Shown one piece after another: positions 60,869 to 64,000 of a stretch of 64,000 nt of DNA; position 1 is the stretch's first letter, and each line of letters begins with the position of its first letter. This DNA comes from CAYJAD01 sp964370675 (GTDB lineage: Bacteria; Desulfobacterota; Desulfovibrionia; Desulfovibrionales; Desulfovibrionaceae). The DNA lies in the NCBI GenBank assembly GCA_964370675.1, contig CAYJKC010000007.1, positions 4,886-68,885 on the forward strand, read 5' to 3'. The translations under genes and the position numbers were made by a program. The notes under the pieces are model-generated. The model was not told the origin of the DNA. It did not search any database and was given only the letters and a program-made list of their open reading frames with translations.

Positions 60869-61744
60869 ATGCACTTTACTGGTCAAGTTTATAGACATCC
60901 CATTGAGGCACAAACACCACTATTAGAAGTTACTGCAGGCTGCTCGCACAATAAATGTTCCTTTTGTACCATGTACCGCGAAACCCCATTTAAGGTTTCG
61001 CCCTTAGAACATGTAGAAGAAGATTTGAAAGAGTTAAAAGCTAGTGGGCATATCATTAAACGGATTTTTTTGGTAAATGGTGAACCATTTATTCTTTCCT
61101 TTACTAAACTTAAGAAAATTGGGGAGCTTATCAATGCCTATTTTCCAGAAATTGAAACTATTACTTGTTACGCGTCCATAAAAAGCCTAAAAAGTAAAAC
61201 TTTAGAAGAACTCAAAGAGCTAAGATCCCTTAAATTTAATGAATTACACATTGGCCTTGAGTCAGCCTATGACCCAGCCCTAAAACAAATGAACAAAGGA
61301 TTTACTGTACAGGAAGCCTATGAAAATATAGAAAAAATCACTAATGCAGGTTTTGATTGGGACGCCATTATTATGACTGGCGTTGCTGGCAAGGGTAATG
61401 GTCAAATACATATTGAACAAACAGCAAAATTACTTAACAAATTTCCTCCTTATTTAGTATCATTAATGTCAACTTCTGTAGCTGATGGTACTACCTTAGA
61501 AAAAATGAGAGACGCAGGAGAATTTGTTGAATGCACTGAGCGAGAGAAAATAGAAGAAGAAAAATTATTATTACAACTACTTAATCTTGACAAAGCATAT
61601 TTCTTTGGTGCGCATTACTATAACTTAATCCCTATTAACGCGCCACTTTGCGAAAAAGAAAAAATCATTGCACATATTGATAAACAACTGTTAAGATTAG
61701 ACCAAGACCTATTGAATGGCTCTTACCAAAGAGATAATATATAA
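60869..61744 (+). CDS. Radical SAM protein, unknown specificity
   Basis: A 291-residue radical SAM enzyme. The cluster-binding cysteines are 25, 30 and 33 in C-S-H-N-K-C-S-F-C (C-x4-C-x2-C, found in Elp3- and HemN-like groups), followed by the partial barrel with E-L-H-I-G-L-E-S-A and a V-N-G-E-P-F segment. There is no second cluster motif and no methyltransferase domain. Substrate is not inferable. The SDR gene starts 9 bases later with AAGGAG, so these two form an operon. Confidence 0.85.
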   Translation: MHFTGQVYRHPIEAQTPLLEVTAGCSHNKCSFCTMYRETPFKVSPLEHVEEDLKELKASGHIIKRIFLVNGEPFILSFTKLKKIGELINAYFPEIETITCYASIKSLKSKTLEELKELRSLKFNELHIGLESAYDPALKQMNKGFTVQEAYENIEKITNAGFDWDAIIMTGVAGKGNGQIHIEQTAKLLNKFPPYLVSLMSTSVADGTTLEKMRDAGEFVECTEREKIEEEKLLLQLLNLDKAYFFGAHYYNLIPINAPLCEKEKIIAHIDKQLLRLDQDLLNGSYQRDNI

Positions 61745-61753
61745 GGAGTTTGT

Positions 61754-62551
61754 ATGAAAACAATCTTACTTACCGGTGCAACTGATGGCATCGGGCTTGA
61801 GACAGCAAAAATGTTTGCTAAAGCCGACCATAAATTATTGTTGCATGGTAGAAATAAAAATAAACTTGAAAATGCTAAAGACATTTTGCTAAGCATTAAC
61901 CCCAAGCTAAACATCGAGTTATACATAGCGGATTTTACTAGTTTAGAAGATGTTTACGCCATGGCAAATGCAATTTTGCAAAATCATAGCAAGCTAGATA
62001 TATTGATTAACAATGCTGGTGTTTTTGTGGTAAGTGATCATGAAAGTATAACAAAGGATAATTTAGATGTCCGCTTTCAGGTTAATACCATCACACCATA
62101 TATTCTAACCAAAAAACTTTTACCATTACTAGGGCATGGTAGTAGAGTTATTAACTTAGGATCTGCAGCCCAAGCTCCAGTTCGACTTGATGCATTAAAC
62201 AACCACACAAAAGTTTCTACCGATGAAGCTTATGCTCAAAGCAAGTTAGCATTAATGATGTGGTCTATGGAAATGGCTGCAAATCCATCAAACAAAGCAA
62301 CGTTTATTTCTGTTAATCCCAAGTCTTTTTTGGGTAGTAAAATGGTAAGGGATGCTTATGGGCAAAAAGGATATGACTTAAAAATTGGTGCTAAAATACT
62401 GTATAAAATAGCCCTTTCTGATGAGTTTAGCTCAGCAAATGGTAAATATTTTGACAATGATTATGAAATGTTTATAAACCCTCATCCTTTTGCGCTTAAT
62501 AAAAATAATCGCATAAATCTCATTAATGCCTTAGATGTTGTTATGAAATAA
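61754..62551 (+). CDS. Short-chain dehydrogenase/reductase
   Basis: A 265-residue classical-type SDR. The NAD(P)-binding T-G-A-T-D-G-I-G motif is at 7-14, with H-G-R-N after the second strand (Arg suggests NADPH), the N-N-A-G motif near 88 and the active-site Y-A-Q-S-K near 160. It resembles retinol dehydrogenase-like reductases of bacteria; no substrate can be named. AAGGAG precedes the ATG, 9 bases after the radical SAM stop. A strong terminator follows. Confidence 0.88.
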   Translation: MKTILLTGATDGIGLETAKMFAKADHKLLLHGRNKNKLENAKDILLSINPKLNIELYIADFTSLEDVYAMANAILQNHSKLDILINNAGVFVVSDHESITKDNLDVRFQVNTITPYILTKKLLPLLGHGSRVINLGSAAQAPVRLDALNNHTKVSTDEAYAQSKLALMMWSMEMAANPSNKATFISVNPKSFLGSKMVRDAYGQKGYDLKIGAKILYKIALSDEFSSANGKYFDNDYEMFINPHPFALNKNNRINLINALDVVMK

Positions 62552-62576
62552 TTTTATTATAACAACCCTATAAAAT

Positions 62577-62624
62577 AAAGTTGCCAAAAACTATCTAGTA
62601 CTAACGTTTTTGGCAACTTTTATA
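62577..62624 (+). terminator. Rho-independent terminator after the SDR gene
   Basis: A perfect 15-bp stem (62577-62591 with 62606-62620, 14-base loop) is followed by a short T/A tail. It closes the radical SAM-SDR unit. Confidence 0.82.
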
Positions 62625-62813
62625 AAATTGTCTGTATTGAGTTTTAATATAAAAACACAAGCGATACATTTTTCAAGTATGAATGATTATAAGACCTGTA
62701 GCCACAGGCTGTGTATTTCTTTTCACCTTGACTTCATATTTTTTTAATATAATAACTAACGCACATGATAACTACTTGCCAATAAACCTTAAATTCGATA
62801 ATCAGAGCGTCTC

Positions 62814-63992
62814 ATGAAAAAGTGGTATTTAGCCTTAATGGCTGTTTGTAGCATTGTCTTTGTGTTAGTCTTAAGCTTAGACGTTTTTTCTGCTCAAATT
62901 TCTATACTTTTATGTGTTATAACAGTGTTTTTTGTATGTCTTTCCGTTAACATAAAAAATATTATCTTAAAATACCTTTGCATAGCTATTTTTTCCCTCA
63001 CTTTGCCCCTAGCTATTTTAGAAACTTATTATGTGATTGCATTACAAAAACATAAAAAAATACGCCAAAGCGCACAAATACAAAAGGAAATTCCTGAGCA
63101 TATAAAAGCTATACTTGACCCTAATAAAAAATATACCGTTCAGCGAAGCTCACGGACTATCCCTGCTCAAGACATTACTCTTTATGATGTATTATATACC
63201 ACTGACAGTCGTAATCACCGCATTACTCCATACTACCCTCAAGCTAAAGTTGCTGTGGTTTTGGTTGGCTGTTCTTTTACTTTTGGCAATGGAATAAACG
63301 ATGAAGAAACTTTTGCTTATAAGCTTGGTAAGAATTTAGGACCAAATTATCAAGTATATAATCTAGGTGTGCCAGGCACAGGTCCACACCGAATATTATC
63401 TGAGCTTGAGAATACGCAAATTCATATTTTTAAGCAGTTTAATAAAGCATTATTTTACTATGTCGCCATAGATGACCATATGCGTCGTGCATCTGGGTCT
63501 GCCCATTGGGATATCAATGGTGTATTTTATAAAATCAAGGATGGATTTGCCGAAAGGGCAGGTACTTTTTCTGATATATTACCGTTTTACAGAAAAAAAC
63601 CCATACACAACTGGGTTACGAGAAGTTCTTTATATAACAAAATTCACTATCGTTTAGATATGTTATTTGCTCCATACCCTGATGAATCTAGCCAATTAGC
63701 TTTGCAAAGTGCTATAATGCACTCCATGCAAAAAAACATAAAAGATAAATATGCCAATAGTAGTTTTAGGATTCTTTTATGGCCACCAAACACTGATACG
63801 ACCTTCAAACCTTTGCTTAAAGATATTCCGCATGTAGACTTAAAAACATGGTTTCCAAATTACGATAGTGAAATTGAAAAATATGTCATTTCCTACCCAG
63901 AAGAAGTGCATCCTTCTGCCTATGCCAACTCTATTGTGGCTGACAAACTCACCCAAATTGTGATTAAAGACGCTGAAGCAATAAAAAATTAG
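62814..63992 (+). CDS. SGNH/GDSL-like membrane protein
   Basis: A 392-residue protein with N-terminal hydrophobic spans (about 5-80) and an extracytoplasmic SGNH-type domain. Block I is G-C-S-F-T-F-G-N-G near residue 152; the block with Gly/Asn is N-L-G-V-P-G-T-G-P, and the late H-P-S-A-Y segment holds the Asp/His candidates. This resembles SGNH proteins of surface-polysaccharide acetylation. It stands alone here, with no MBOAT next to it inside the window. It is not closely similar to the two SGNH-like proteins at 50-53 kb. The window ends 8 bases after its stop. Confidence 0.78.
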   Translation: MKKWYLALMAVCSIVFVLVLSLDVFSAQISILLCVITVFFVCLSVNIKNIILKYLCIAIFSLTLPLAILETYYVIALQKHKKIRQSAQIQKEIPEHIKAILDPNKKYTVQRSSRTIPAQDITLYDVLYTTDSRNHRITPYYPQAKVAVVLVGCSFTFGNGINDEETFAYKLGKNLGPNYQVYNLGVPGTGPHRILSELENTQIHIFKQFNKALFYYVAIDDHMRRASGSAHWDINGVFYKIKDGFAERAGTFSDILPFYRKKPIHNWVTRSSLYNKIHYRLDMLFAPYPDESSQLALQSAIMHSMQKNIKDKYANSSFRILLWPPNTDTTFKPLLKDIPHVDLKTWFPNYDSEIEKYVISYPEEVHPSAYANSIVADKLTQIVIKDAEAIKN

Positions 63993-64000
63993 GCTATGCA

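Overview
The window is AT-rich bacterial chromosome, densely packed with housekeeping genes. The set suggests an anaerobic, sulfate-reducer-like member of the Desulfovibrionales: a four-subunit 2-oxoacid:ferredoxin oxidoreductase, a YedF-type selenium/sulfur protein, a hemerythrin-tailed chemoreceptor, a short MetH without a reactivation domain, CarD next to Rho, and a Ctc-pth-carD-rho gene order. That assignment is inference from gene content and order; no rRNA is present to confirm it. There is no prophage, insertion sequence, integrase or CRISPR array.

Layout. 1-3.7 kb: the tail of a ferredoxin-type protein, two overlapping ATP-grasp ligases, and UDP-glucose dehydrogenase. 3.9-7.2 kb: nnr-tsaE-lysC on the plus strand. 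7.3-16.4 kb: a long minus-strand stretch of protein quality control (clpS-clpA), DNA repair (radA), a zinc-ribbon membrane protein, purine salvage (hpt), a GNAT enzyme, a thioredoxin-like protein and metH. 16.6-31.2 kb: plus-strand rpoH-like sigma factor, TPR and LolB-like lipoproteins, rpiB, cysS, an M48 protease, hslV-ispE, tRNA-Gln, prs, rplY, an alpha/beta hydrolase, pth, carD and rho. 31.3-41 kb: a chemoreceptor with a hemerythrin tail, an ACT-domain/UPF0210 pair, yedF, an unknown lipoprotein, korDABC and queA. 41-48.5 kb: coaBC and an unknown partner, tsaC, rlmH, thrC, plsY and an RNB-family ribonuclease. 48.5-64 kb is the more accessory part: two paralogous MBOAT acyltransferase/SGNH-like gene pairs facing each other, an ADP-forming acyl-CoA synthetase, a Cache/PAS chemoreceptor, a rhodanese-HxlR pair, a radical SAM protein, a short-chain dehydrogenase and a third SGNH-like protein.

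How the parts fit. Metabolism is fermentative or anaerobic in character: ferredoxin-coupled 2-oxoacid oxidation and ADP-forming acyl-CoA cleavage could together conserve energy from amino-acid-derived acids. Two chemoreceptors, one preceded by a sigma-28-like promoter, imply motility. The MBOAT/SGNH modules point to O-acylation of a surface polymer. The least explained items are the inverted duplication of that module, a pair of roughly 100-bp palindromic repeats whose outer arms pair differently in each copy, the tandem ATP-grasp ligases, and an 822-bp gene-free stretch ahead of rho. I found nothing I can confidently call a wholly new system.
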